From: Eucommia ulmoides
Taxonomy: Eukaryota; Streptophyta; Magnoliopsida; Garryales; Eucommiaceae
DNA length: 64,000 nt
NCBI GenBank assembly: GCA_016647705.1
Contig: CM028335.1
Span: 8,714,818 to 8,778,817, forward strand
Direction: 5' to 3'
Below the pieces are notes generated by a model. The model saw nothing but the letters and a program-made list of their open reading frames with translations. It ran no database searches and had not been told where the DNA came from. Both the position numbers and the translations under genes were made by a program. Below, piece after piece: positions 55,340-64,000 of this stretch (within the stretch, counting starts at the first letter, position 1; each line of letters opens with the position of its first letter).

Positions 55340-56741
55340 TGGTGGTTGCTAATTTAGCATTGCCACTTTCACCGCAAGCGTATAGGTCAAGTTTTAGTAT
55401 AGGTTGGGAGAGTAGGGGTATCGTGTTCATGGATATTGGTTGAGAATATCATCGAGTACTGCGATTATCATAACTCGACTTTATCGAGGCGATAAAAATG
55501 GTATTTAATTTTTAATTAATACTAATGCTAAATTAATTAATCTAATTATACTAATATATTGGTAGGACATTTATGAGAATTATTGCCTAGGGATTAATAT
55601 TGTTCACTTAAACGTGTTCGTTTCAATCTATTTTCATTAATGGTGTTTATCCTATCCGACAATCTCAGTTCGTAAACTCCCTCGCCACCTCTCTCGTGTG
55701 TAAGATGGGGGAATACGCGATTTCGTGTCAACAAAAAAGTCTCTCTTAACGTCTTAACGATCCTAGGTCACGTGAGCCTCGCCCCAATGTCATCGATTGC
55801 ACACTCTCCAACTCCTTCCCGGGTTATTCGATCGTCGCGTTGTGTTTACCCTAGTCCGAATCCGGGGTTACCTCTCTCGAGTGTCAAAGCCCGTATTCTC
55901 GGTATATCGTAACAAGCATAATAAACAATATAACATAGCAAACACAATCAGATAAACATGAACAACCACTAACAAAATATCAATTTTATATAAACAATGT
56001 TTTCATGAATTCAATCAAACCCTAGACAATATATGTTTAATTAAACATGGTCGTAGCCCTATATACAACTAGAAACAAGCTAAACATATACAAATATTCA
56101 ACCAAACCTAAGAGAGAAAGAGAGAAACGAGGAAACTAGCCGTTTATTCGAAGATCTGACGCTAAAACCTTTCTGAGAACGCTTTCTCCTTCTTCGCAAC
56201 GTGATCTTCCCTTAGTCGAATGGCCTCGGAGCTCTTAAGACTTTCCAAAATGTCTAACCCTTGAAATGGAAAAGGGAGGATATATATAGGCTCAAAAAAT
56301 ATCCCAAAATATCCTAAATATCTTAAACTGTCCGCAGAGGGACCGCCGCGGTAGTGGGATTTACCACCACGGCGGTGATAAGTCAGTGGCTTGACCGCCG
56401 TGGCTATGGATTTTATCGCCGCGGCGGTGGAATAGTAGCAAAGCATCCTGAACTCTCATCGCCACAGAGGTGAATGGTGGCCACGACGGTGGACTTTCTG
56501 TTGCTCCCAGTACTTTGACTGCCTAGGCGGTGGCTTGTTGTTTTGAAACTTTGTTTTTCCACCATTTGTCCATCGCTCTGCTCCAATTTGACCGCTTAAG
56601 GACCGTTTTAGTCCCTTTTCACCCCAAATACCTGTTTTATGACAAAGAAAATAAATGAATTAAAATATAATAAAAAGTATTAAACATACTCGAAAACTAA
56701 TACGTTCGGTTTGGAAATAGATAGATAATTTATACCTATCA
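55340..56741 (-). repeat. 3' LTR of element B
   Basis: 1402 bp; in element sense TGATAGGTATAAATT (56741) to CACCA (55340). U3 has CCGCCGCGGTAGTGG, CCACCACGGCGGTG, GCCGCGGCGGTGG and CTGCCTAGGCGGTGG at 56340-56535. A TATA box (TATATATCC on minus) lies near 56278-56287. The R/U5 block is at about 55640-55905. Confidence 0.93.
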
Positions 56742-58318
56742 AATACTCCCAAACTTAGAATTTTGCTAGTCCCGAGCAAAACACTCACATTAAAATAAAA
56801 AACACAACGAAATGACTAACACAAACAACCTAAATATAAACAACCTAAACATAATACTGTGCGAGTTTTACATTCTTCTATCGATCAACACATTTTCCCC
56901 TCAACAACCCTCAAATATTGCAAAGTTCAGGAGTAACACACACCATATGGTGCTCTAGAATTTCGACACTCAATATCAGTAAAAACCCTTCTAGATCCAT
57001 ATCAAGTCTGTGTGTGGAACATCAAATATATAATTATCCAAACACTGGATTGAATTATTCAATAACTAAGTTCATGACTTAAATCGATAAGGATTAGAAA
57101 AACCATATGCTTGACCGGGCTCGACTATCCACTAATGTAGGTTCAGAAATTCACAGAGATCAATAGGGTTTGGTTCGGTTTTTGGACATTAGCAAAGGGT
57201 ATCTCAGGATTAGAAAACAAGTGATCGTTATTATTCAACGATACCCGAGGCACAAACGCTTGTCGCTATCTCACTCTTGTAACCCCAAACATTTAAAACA
57301 CAACCCTGAACAAGAATTTGAGAACTTTGCACTCACTTGTTAAAAGAAACGAAAATAAAACTTTATTCACATAGTTTTTTTTTTTTTTTTTTTATAACAA
57401 ACACCACACCCCCAAATTTATTCGATTATTACAATTTAAGGGGTATGAGAGATATGAACGAAAAATAACAAGTGAGTACACTAATACCGAATCAATAGAA
57501 AATTCATCTAAATTCCAACCGCTCACTTCAAGTAGCATAAACTAATATTACTTGATTTTACTCAATTTGCATATTTGGCTTAGCAACAATGGTTTGAATT
57601 TTTTTTAATTGGATATGGTATTTATACATGTTTAGAATTGAAACAGTTATAGGCTTCGATAGGGTAACGAGGAACAAAATTTTACAAGGTAGCTTCAAAG
57701 GAATCGAGCGATAAAAATAAAGGCCTAAATCATGCCTCTGGAATTACCTCACTTATAATTTCGCCTCAAGTTTTCCCCAATCAAGTTCTAGATTCCTAAA
57801 ATTTGTTATGAACTTATTACTTAAAAATTGGCGTCAAATCGTTTAAATAGTTATACATTGAGTCTATGTGATCGTGCATTTTAGGATCAGAATGATTTTT
57901 ACCTAATCGACATGCCAAGCACACAGAACATACATGAATAGGTATTACCCTTGACCACGGCAAATAATTAAGGGGTAATTTCATCACGGGTGGCCCAGAT
58001 GAATGCAAAACTCAGCATGCAACAACAAATACAAACAAACACAAACTAACCTAAACAAACATGCACACGTAAAAACACTAACTTTAAACTACAACAAAAA
58101 CATACTACATACTACATATCACTCCCAACTTAAAATGGGACAATGTCCATATTTACCCAGTCAGCGATCCCAATGAAATCATAAAGCATTATAATGAAGA
58201 TTGGGGTTTAGAACACGTACCTATGAGGTGAGAGAATCTCGCCTCCGAATCAAGTCGGTTGTGCTGGATTTAACTTATTATTTTTTTTCCTTGGGGTGCC
58301 TCTCAAGAAGCGCCTGAT
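56742..58318 (-). other. Non-coding tail of element B
   Basis: No gene. Collinear with the tails of A and C. A T-run lies at about 57376-57393. Next to the 3' LTR the minus strand reads CTAAGTTTGGGAGTATT, the probable polypurine tract. Confidence 0.7.
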
Positions 58319-59338
58319 TTAAGGTTGTCGGCTTGACACAGCGAAAGGCTCGTTAAAGAGCGGCTTCTCCCCATAGTACGTGTCAAATAACACAACATAT
58401 GGATCTTGGTTTTGAACGCGCTCAAGTTTGGCGAGATATGGCATTACTCGGATCGAGCTCTCAACAAGATTCTTCTCCTTTTTCTGTGCTCGGTTGGCTT
58501 GAATGTATAGTGTAAATGGCGGCAAAGGATAATTAAGCCACATCGGATCCTCATAAATGTGATCTTCTTGGATTGACGGAGGCATCAATATTTGGATCTC
58601 CAATAGTTGAGAATCACTATCGTCGATCCCTACTTGGGTTCCCATTTCATTTGATTCATCGCTAATAAATGCTCCCAAGCTCCTTCTACTCATATCTGGT
58701 TCCTCCTGGTGGCTTTCACAAGCGAATGTGGCTTGATCATCTCTCAGTACTACCGTCTCTGTCTCGGCCTCAACAAAGTAGATTAGCTGACCGATTTGAA
58801 TCTGGAAAGACATTACGGTCGCATCAATGTCAGCGCAGATCATCTCAATAAAATCAAGATGATCCTCATGCTCGTTGATCCGATCATTTGTTTCCCTCAA
58901 GACTCTCTGAGTCTCTCCCATGACAGTAGCAAGTATTTTCTCTAGATTGGGGAAAGATTCCTCATCGTGCTCTAGAGTGTCAATCCATGGCTCCGAAGTG
59001 TTGTAACTCTCACCCAAGCTTTGGTAGCTTGAAAAAGAATTACAACTCTGATAATCAAATATCACCATGTCTTCCAATAACCAATAGGCCTCGTCCGCGA
59101 TTAGTTGATCGAAAGAGGTGGTATCGTTTCTTCTTTCAACCCAATTTCTTGTTGTGACTTGTAACCCATCGAGGAAGTTCAGTAGTTGACACTTCCTCAG
59201 GAAATGATGATTCAGGAACCGAAGTAGCAACACCTTATATCGTTCCCAGGCACAAAATAATGGTTCGAAATCTTGTTGAAAGAACCTAAAGAGGACTTGT
59301 CGATGATCCATCTCCAAGTACCTCGTAAACAAAAACAA
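58319..59338 (-). CDS. Gag-like protein of element B, open 339-codon ORF
   Basis: The only protein of element B. Residues 15-90 carry the capsid pattern: VLFRFFQQDFEPLFCAWERY, KCQLLNFLDGLQVTTRNWVE and FDQLIADEAYWLLEDM, similar in layout to Athila/gypsy gag (AWERYKDLL ... FYNGL ... EAYELLEEM). The middle (130-185) is acidic and probably helical (NDRINEHEDHLDFIEMICAD). The C-terminal part, QIGQLIYFVE, EDHIYEDPMWLNYPL and DPYVVLFDTYYGEKP, is conserved in A and C but I cannot assign it a function. No zinc knuckle is seen. Met-10 (MDHRQV) is a plausible start as the first nine residues are not shared. It probably makes the particle for a helper's enzymes. Confidence 0.82.
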   Translation of the reverse strand: MFLFTRYLEMDHRQVLFRFFQQDFEPLFCAWERYKVLLLRFLNHHFLRKCQLLNFLDGLQVTTRNWVERRNDTTSFDQLIADEAYWLLEDMVIFDYQSCNSFSSYQSLGESYNTSEPWIDTLEHDEESFPNLEKILATVMGETQRVLRETNDRINEHEDHLDFIEMICADIDATVMSFQIQIGQLIYFVEAETETVVLRDDQATFACESHQEEPDMSRRSLGAFISDESNEMGTQVGIDDSDSQLLEIQILMPPSIQEDHIYEDPMWLNYPLPPFTLYIQANRAQKKEKNLVESSIRVMPYLAKLERVQNQDPYVVLFDTYYGEKPLFNEPFAVSSRQP

Positions 59339-59424
59339 AACTAAAAATAAAAATTATAAACAAAATAAATGCCTAAATTAAAATCAAGTTATTTACTCAC
59401 AATATCAATGATAATCTAAAACAT

Positions 59425-59450
59425 AATCCCCGGCAACGGCGCCAAAAACT
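59425..59450 (-). promoter_or_regulatory. Primer binding site of element B (tRNA-Asp type)
   Basis: Minus strand after the LTR: AGTTTTTGGCGCCGTTGCCG, then GGGATT. TGGCGCCGTTGCCGGGGAT is complementary to the 3' end of plant tRNA-Asp as I recall it, and characteristic of Athila elements. Confidence 0.88.
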
Positions 59451-60838
59451 TGGTGGCCGCTAATTTAGCATCGCCACTTTTACCGCAAACGTACGGGTCA
59501 TGTTTTAGTATAGGTTGGAAGAGTAGGGGTATCGTGTTCATGGGGATTGATTGAGAATATCATCGAGTACTGCGATTATCATAACTTGACTTTATTGAGG
59601 TAATAAAAATGGTATTTAATTTTTAATTAATACTAATACTAAATTAATTAATCTAATTATACTAATATATTGGTAGGATGTTTATGGGAATTATTGCCTA
59701 GGGATTAATATCGTTCACTTAAACGTGTTTGTTTCAATCTATTTTCATTAATGACGTTCATCCTATCCGACAATCTCAGTTCGTAAACTCTCTCGCCACC
59801 TCTCTCGAGTGTAAGACGGGGGAATAAGTGACTTCGTGTCAATGAAAAAAGTTTCCCTTAACATCTTAATGACCCTAGGTCACGTGAGTCTCGCCCCAAT
59901 GTCATCGATTACACACTCTCCAACTCTCTCCCAGGTTATTGGATCGCCGCGTTGTGTTTACCCTAGTCCGAATCTGGGGTTACCTCTTCCGAGTGTTAAA
60001 CTCTGTATTCTTGGTATATCGTAACAAGCATAATAAACAATACAACATAACAAACACAATCAGATAAACATGAACAACCACTAACAAAACATCAATTTTA
60101 TATAAACAACGTTTTCATGAATTCAATCAAGCCCTAGACAATATATGTTTAGCTAAACATGGTTGTAGCCATATATACAACTAGAAATGAGCTAAACATA
60201 TACAAACATTCAACCAAACCTAAGAGAGAAAGAGAGAAACGAGAAAATTAGCCGTTTATCCGAAGATCCGACGCTAAAACCTTTTCGAGAATGCTTCCTC
60301 CTTCTTCGCAACGTGATCTTCCCTTGGTCGAATGGCCTCAGAGCTCTCAAGACTTCCCAAAATGTCTAACCCTTGAAATGGAGGAGAATGGAGGATATAT
60401 ATAGGCTCAAAAAATATCCCAAAATATCCTAAATATCTTAAACTGTCCGCAAAGAGACCGCCGCAGTGGTGGTAAGTCGGTGGCTTGATCGCCGCAGCCA
60501 TGGATTTTATTACCATGGTGGTGGAATAGTAGCAAAGCATCCTGAACTCTCACCGCCACGGCGGTGAATGGTGGCCGCGACGGTGGGCTTTCTACTACTC
60601 CCAGTACTTTAACCACCTAGGCGGTGGCTTTGCTATTTTGAAACTTAGTTTTTCCACCGTTTGTCCATCGCTCTCCTCTGATTTGACTGCTTAAGGACCG
60701 TTTTAGTCCATTTTCACCCCAAATACCTGTTTTATGACAAAAAGAATATAAACGAATTAAAACGTAATAAAACGTACTAAACATACTCGAAAACTAATAC
60801 GTTTGGTTTGGAAATAGATAGGTAATTTACACCTACCA
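59451..60838 (-). repeat. 5' LTR of element B
   Basis: 1388 bp, nearly collinear with 55340-56741; a deletion of about 28 bp lies near 60465 (in the palindrome cluster). TATA box near 60394-60402 (minus CTATATATATCC). The cluster at 60455-60625 has CCGCCACGGCGGTG and CCACCTAGGCGGTGG. The R/U5 block is at about 59745-60015. Confidence 0.93.
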
Positions 60839-60843
60839 AACAT

Positions 60844-61401
60844 CTTGTTGACAAGCCTTTGGTAGGTAGCCTCAGCATTGCGAAGACCGAAGGGCATCAC
60901 CTTATAACAGTAGGTACCCCTATCCATGATGAACGAGTTTTTTCCTTTATCGGGAGAAAACATGAGAATTTGATTATACCCAGCATAAGCATCGAGAGAA
61001 CTCAAGAGTTTATGCCCCGCCGTAGCATCGATAACTAAGTCTATTCTCGATAAGGGGAAGAAATCTTTGGGGCATGCCATGTTAAGGTCTTTGAAGTCTA
61101 TGCAAAGGCACTATTTGTTGCTGGCTTTAGGTGCGAGGACAACGTTGGAGAGCCAGTCGGGAAATTCCACCCCCTCCACTACGTCAGATTTCACTAACTT
61201 ATCTATTTCTTGCTCAATGAGCTTTTGATGCTCCGGGTGGAATTTCCTTCTCTTTTGCCTCATAGGGGGATGGTGAGGGTTAGCATGGAGTCGGTGCACG
61301 GCGAAGCTTGGATCGATCCCAAGAAGTTCATTATGGGACCAAGCGAACATATCATAATTCCTTCTAAGGAGATCGGTTAATTATTCATGTCGGACGGTTC
61401 T
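60844..61401 (-). pseudogene. Gypsy RT, N-terminal part, of element F
   Basis: From the right: LRRNYDMFAWSHNELLGIDP, HPPMRQKRRKFHPEHQKLIE, EIDKLVKSDVVEGVEFPDWL, NVVLAPKASNK (a stop near 61110), then ACPKDFFPLSRIDLVIDATA, LLSSLDAYAGYNQI with the first RT Asp, and CYKVMPFGLRNAEATYQRLV. It ends in NKMF at the insertion point of element B. Beyond 61385 the frame has stops and then the family D LTR begins. Confidence 0.93.
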
Positions 61402-61806
61402 TGATTGGTGTGAAAAACCTATCTATTTCTAAACCAAATTTGTTAGTTTTCAAGCATTTTAGTTATATTTAATTGTGTTTTAGTGTAGAACAGGTAAAAG
61501 GACGTCAAAGGGCGATAAACAAGTGAAAACAGTGGAGAAACGGTGAACAAAATGTGCAAAACAGGGTTTTGGTGAATGAAGATCACCGCCTAGGCGGAAG
61601 TTCCACCGCCTAGGCGGAAAAGAAGCAGAATGTTGGAATGCTAAAGGGATGAACCACCGCCTAGGCGAGAAAACCACCGCCTAGGTAAGAAAAGATCAGA
61701 ATGATATGCCAGCAGCCACCGCCTAGGCAAAGATCCGACAGAAACTTAACCGACTTAAGTCCACACCTAAGCAGTGAACCACCGCTTAGGCGGTGACACT
61801 CTGATC
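61402..61806 (+). repeat. Head of a family D LTR, plus orientation
   Basis: Starts TGATTGGTGTGAAAAACC and matches the reverse complement of 63170-63573. It contains perfect CCGCCTAGGCGG at 61586-61597 and 61606-61617 and five or more partial copies up to 61795. Homology to the LTR stops near CTCTGATCTCATG. Confidence 0.88.
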
Positions 61807-62072
61807 TCATGAACACAATGAAACAAAAATTTAAATTAAAAACAAAACAAAAATAAATGCCAGGATTAACAATCGACCACTTAGTTGCAATATCAACTTA
61901 GAATTCACACTAATCCCACGTCAACAGCGCCAAAAACTTGGTGTGTTGACGGAACTAGGATACGATACATTGGTTTTTCCTATTTAAAACTTAAGTTCTG
62001 AGCCATTACTGCGTTTCTTTTGCAATATTCAATTAAAATTCAAACAAATCCCCAGCAACGGCGCCAAAAACT
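61807..62072 (-). other. Family D leader with two primer-binding-site-like words
   Basis: Minus strand after the LTR at 62073: AGTTTTTGGCGCCGTTGCTG with GGGATT (62048-62072), an almost standard tRNA-Asp type site. A second copy, AGTTTTTGGCGCTGTTGACG with TGGGAT, lies at about 61911-61935, preceded by a short segment ending CACACCA that resembles an LTR end. The sequence further left resembles the leader of element B. No ORF. Confidence 0.7.
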
Positions 62073-63573
62073 TGGTAGGGGCGCAAAATGTGCATGCCTA
62101 CTTACGCTCGCAAGTATACGAGGTCTAAAGTTTTAATATAGTGGATCTTAAAGATCGGATATCGTTCCCACAGAGAAAAGTGTGAATAATTGAATTAAAT
62201 ACCGCAATTGACGTAGTCTCATGTTATCCTGACGACGGAAGACATGAATTGTAATTAAACTAAGCTAAACTACAATTAGTGGGTTAATTCTAACTAGGTT
62301 GATTAATTAGGGATTGATTTCGTTCACTTAATACACGTTTGATTTCATTCAGTTAACAATAACGGAGTTTAGGTATCTGACAATCTCGGTTCGTAAACTC
62401 CTTTGCCACCTCTTCTGAGTGTAAGACGGGGGATTACGCGACTTCGTGTCAACGAAGAGGTCCCCCTCAATGTCTTAACGACTGTAGGCCGCGTAAGTCT
62501 TGACCCAACGTCATCGATTGCACACTAACTAATGCCCTCCCGGGTTGTTAGGTCGTAACGATGTGTTTACCCTAATCCGAATCTAGGGTTACCTCTCCCG
62601 AGTGTCAAACCCTAGATTCTCAAATCCAACCCTAATACCATTACAAGCATATTAAGATCGTCATCAAATGATAAACATAATCGGACTTAAAAGCAACAAC
62701 CGTTAAAGAAACGTATATTAAACCAAATGAGTATTTACACAACTACACATTTCCCTAACTAATCTCTAAATTACACTAACATGTTCTTAGTCAATACAAC
62801 AATAAATCAAGAGGAGATCATTATTATCAACAATAAACATTAAATACAAAGATGGAAACAAGGGAAGAAAAGCCAAATCTCAAAGTGGAGTAGTCCACTT
62901 TCGCCAAAGAATAATCCTCCTGAGCTTCCTCTTCTCCGTTGATGAACTTCCTCTTCTAGCTCTTCAAGGATTGGCCAAGAACACCTCCTAAAACTAATCT
63001 AATCTAACTAAGGTGGAAGAGAGCTCTCAAGAACAACCAAGCCCTCTCCCACGTCTAAGGTAAGGGTCTCTCTCATTTCTTAAGGTTTGGTGGAGAAAGG
63101 GGTTAAAAGGAGGGATTTGGAAAATATCTTCAAAATATCTAAAAATAGATATTTCTGTGCAGAGTGTCACCGCCTAAGTGGTGGTTCACCGCTTAGGCGG
63201 TGGCTTTAAGTCGGTTAAGCTTATGTCGGTAACTTCGCCTAGGCGGTGGTTTTTCTGCCTAGGCGGTGGCTGATGGCATAACATTCTGTCGTTTTCTTGC
63301 CTAGGCGGTGATTCAGCCCTTTAGCACTCCAACATTCTGCTTCTTTTCTGCCTAGGCGGTGGAACTTCTGCCTAAGTAGTGATCTTTATTCACTGAAACC
63401 CTGTTTTGCACATTTTGTTCACTATTTCTCTACCGTTTTCACTTGTTTTTTTTCCCTTTGACATCATTTCCCTGTTTTACACTAAAACAAACTAAAACAC
63501 AATTAAATATAACTAAAATTCTTGAAAACTAACAAATTCGGTTTAGAAATAGATAGGTTTTTCACACCTATCA
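62073..63573 (-). repeat. Complete family D LTR, minus orientation
   Basis: 1501 bp, in element sense TGATAGGTGTGAAAAACC (63573) to CTACCA (62073). The palindrome cluster at 63165-63375 has many TGCCTAGGCGGTGG copies. The R/U5 block is at about 62350-62620. An LTR with the primer site at its inner end, so it is the 5' LTR of a family D element whose body is missing here. Confidence 0.88.
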
Positions 63574-64000
63574 ATAGAGTCGTTAAGACATTGAAGGGGA
63601 CCTCTTTGTCGACACGAAGTCGCGTATTCCCCTGTCTTATACTCGGAAGAGGTGGCGGAGGAGTTTACAAACCGGGATTGTCAGATGCCTAAACTCTGTT
63701 ATTGTTAACTAAACGAAATCAAACGTGTATTAAGTGAATGAAATCAATCCCTAATTAATCAACCTAGTTAGAATTAACCCACTAATTGTAGTTTAGCTTA
63801 GTTTAATTTCAATTCATGTCTTCCGTCGTCAGGATAACATGAGACTACGTTAATTGCGGTATTCAATTCAATTATTCACACTTTTATCTATGGGAACGAT
63901 ATCCGATCTTCAAGATCCACTATATTAAAACTTTAGACCTCATATACTTGTGAGCGTAAGTAGGCGTGCACATTTCGTGCCCCTGCCAGTTCTTCCTTCA
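63574..64000 (+). repeat. Tail of a family D LTR, plus orientation
   Basis: Matches the reverse complement of about 62073-62486, starting GAGTCGTTAAGACATTG and running to GTGCCCCTGCCAG at the window end. With 62073-62486 it forms an inverted repeat of over 400 bp. After CCAG the sequence no longer matches the primer site seen in the other copies. Confidence 0.88.

Larger units (their letters stand above)
55340..60838 (-). mobile_element. Element B: gag-only Athila-like retrotransposon inside element F RT
   Basis: 5499 bp with LTRs 55340-56741 and 59451-60838, perfect TSDs AACAT (55335-55339 and 60839-60843), an intact tRNA-Asp type primer binding site, one open gag-like ORF (58319-59338) and a non-coding tail. 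It sits between codons of the RT of element F. No pol. It is the best preserved member of the A/B/C family and probably the youngest, judged by its open ORF and intact primer site. Confidence 0.95.
51456..61401 (-). mobile_element. Element F: Tat-lineage gypsy pol, truncated at both ends, split by element B
   Basis: Minus-strand Ty3/gypsy pol: RT (61380-60844 then 55334-54900), RNase H (54798-54538), a second archaeal-type RNase H (54430-54151), integrase zinc finger (53776-53560) and core (53495-52985). A second RNase H between RT/RNase H and integrase marks the Tat/Ogre lineage. The left end is cut at the junction with element C and the right end by a family D LTR; no LTR or gag of F is visible. 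Stops and lost catalytic residues show it is dead. Confidence 0.88.

Noticed and set aside
59425..59450. tRNA-like word CCCCGGCAACGGCGCCA
   Set aside because: It is only the 3'-end complement used as a primer binding site; there is no cloverleaf around it, so no tRNA gene.

Overview
The window is plant nuclear DNA, probably from a eudicot with a large repeat-rich genome. It is AT-rich and I found no intact host gene. Almost every stretch can be assigned to transposable elements of plant types: Ty1/copia and Ty3/gypsy LTR retrotransposons, a LINE, a hAT transposon, Mutator-like elements (MULEs) and foldback elements. The only host-gene sequence I can name is a pseudogene fragment of an RD19-type papain-like cysteine protease, carried inside a transposon-like inverted repeat.

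Layout. 1-805 and 10795-11410: a LINE reverse-transcriptase pseudogene, split by a Sirevirus-like copia element (806-10789) and inverted at its 5' end. The 5' LTR of that copia element holds a solo LTR (8314-9097). 11411-24456: a probable old LTR split by a gag-only Athila-like element A (12255-23626). One LTR of A holds a hAT transposon (13287-19201), which in turn holds a MULE (17300-18797). 24457-31819: a second, plus-strand copia element, broken by an Ogre-like LTR (about 25100-26865) and by a solo LTR of the first copia family (28134-30126), with a tandem duplication near its 3' end. 31820-38252: nested foldback elements, a solo LTR and a Pack-MULE-like unit with the protease fragment.

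38253-47235: element E, a gypsy element with gag but no recognisable pol, interrupted by a large solo LTR (39908-42734). 47236-47544: a truncated E-type LTR. 47545-51455: element C, a 3'-truncated relative of A. 51456-61401: element F, a minus-strand Tat-lineage gypsy pol pseudogene with two RNase H domains and an antisense ORF; its reverse transcriptase is split by element B (55340-60838), the best preserved member of the A/B/C family, with an open 339-codon gag-like ORF. 61402-64000: LTRs of a related family D in inverted arrangement.

The insertion history can be read from target-site duplications (TSDs) and repaired homology: TAGAG/TTGAG (copia in LINE), ATCTT/ATCAT (solo LTR in copia LTR), GTAAT (A), GCGGTGGT/GCGGCAGT (hAT in A), TTTAATTTT (MULE in hAT), TAAAT (solo LTR in second copia), GCTAC (solo LTR in E) and AACAT (B in F). 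Most coding parts are broken by stops, frameshifts or lost catalytic residues.

The least explained signals are non-coding. Clusters of short GC-rich palindromes (CCGCCTAGGCGG and CCGCCGCGGCGG) recur in LTRs of different families. GTCGAC pairs form an analogous cluster in the copia LTRs, and CACCCCCTG...CAGGGGGTG palindromes lie in the MULE arms. The A/B/C and D families also share a conserved R/U5 block. All calls were made by reading the sequence; family names rest on motif recognition, not on database searches.
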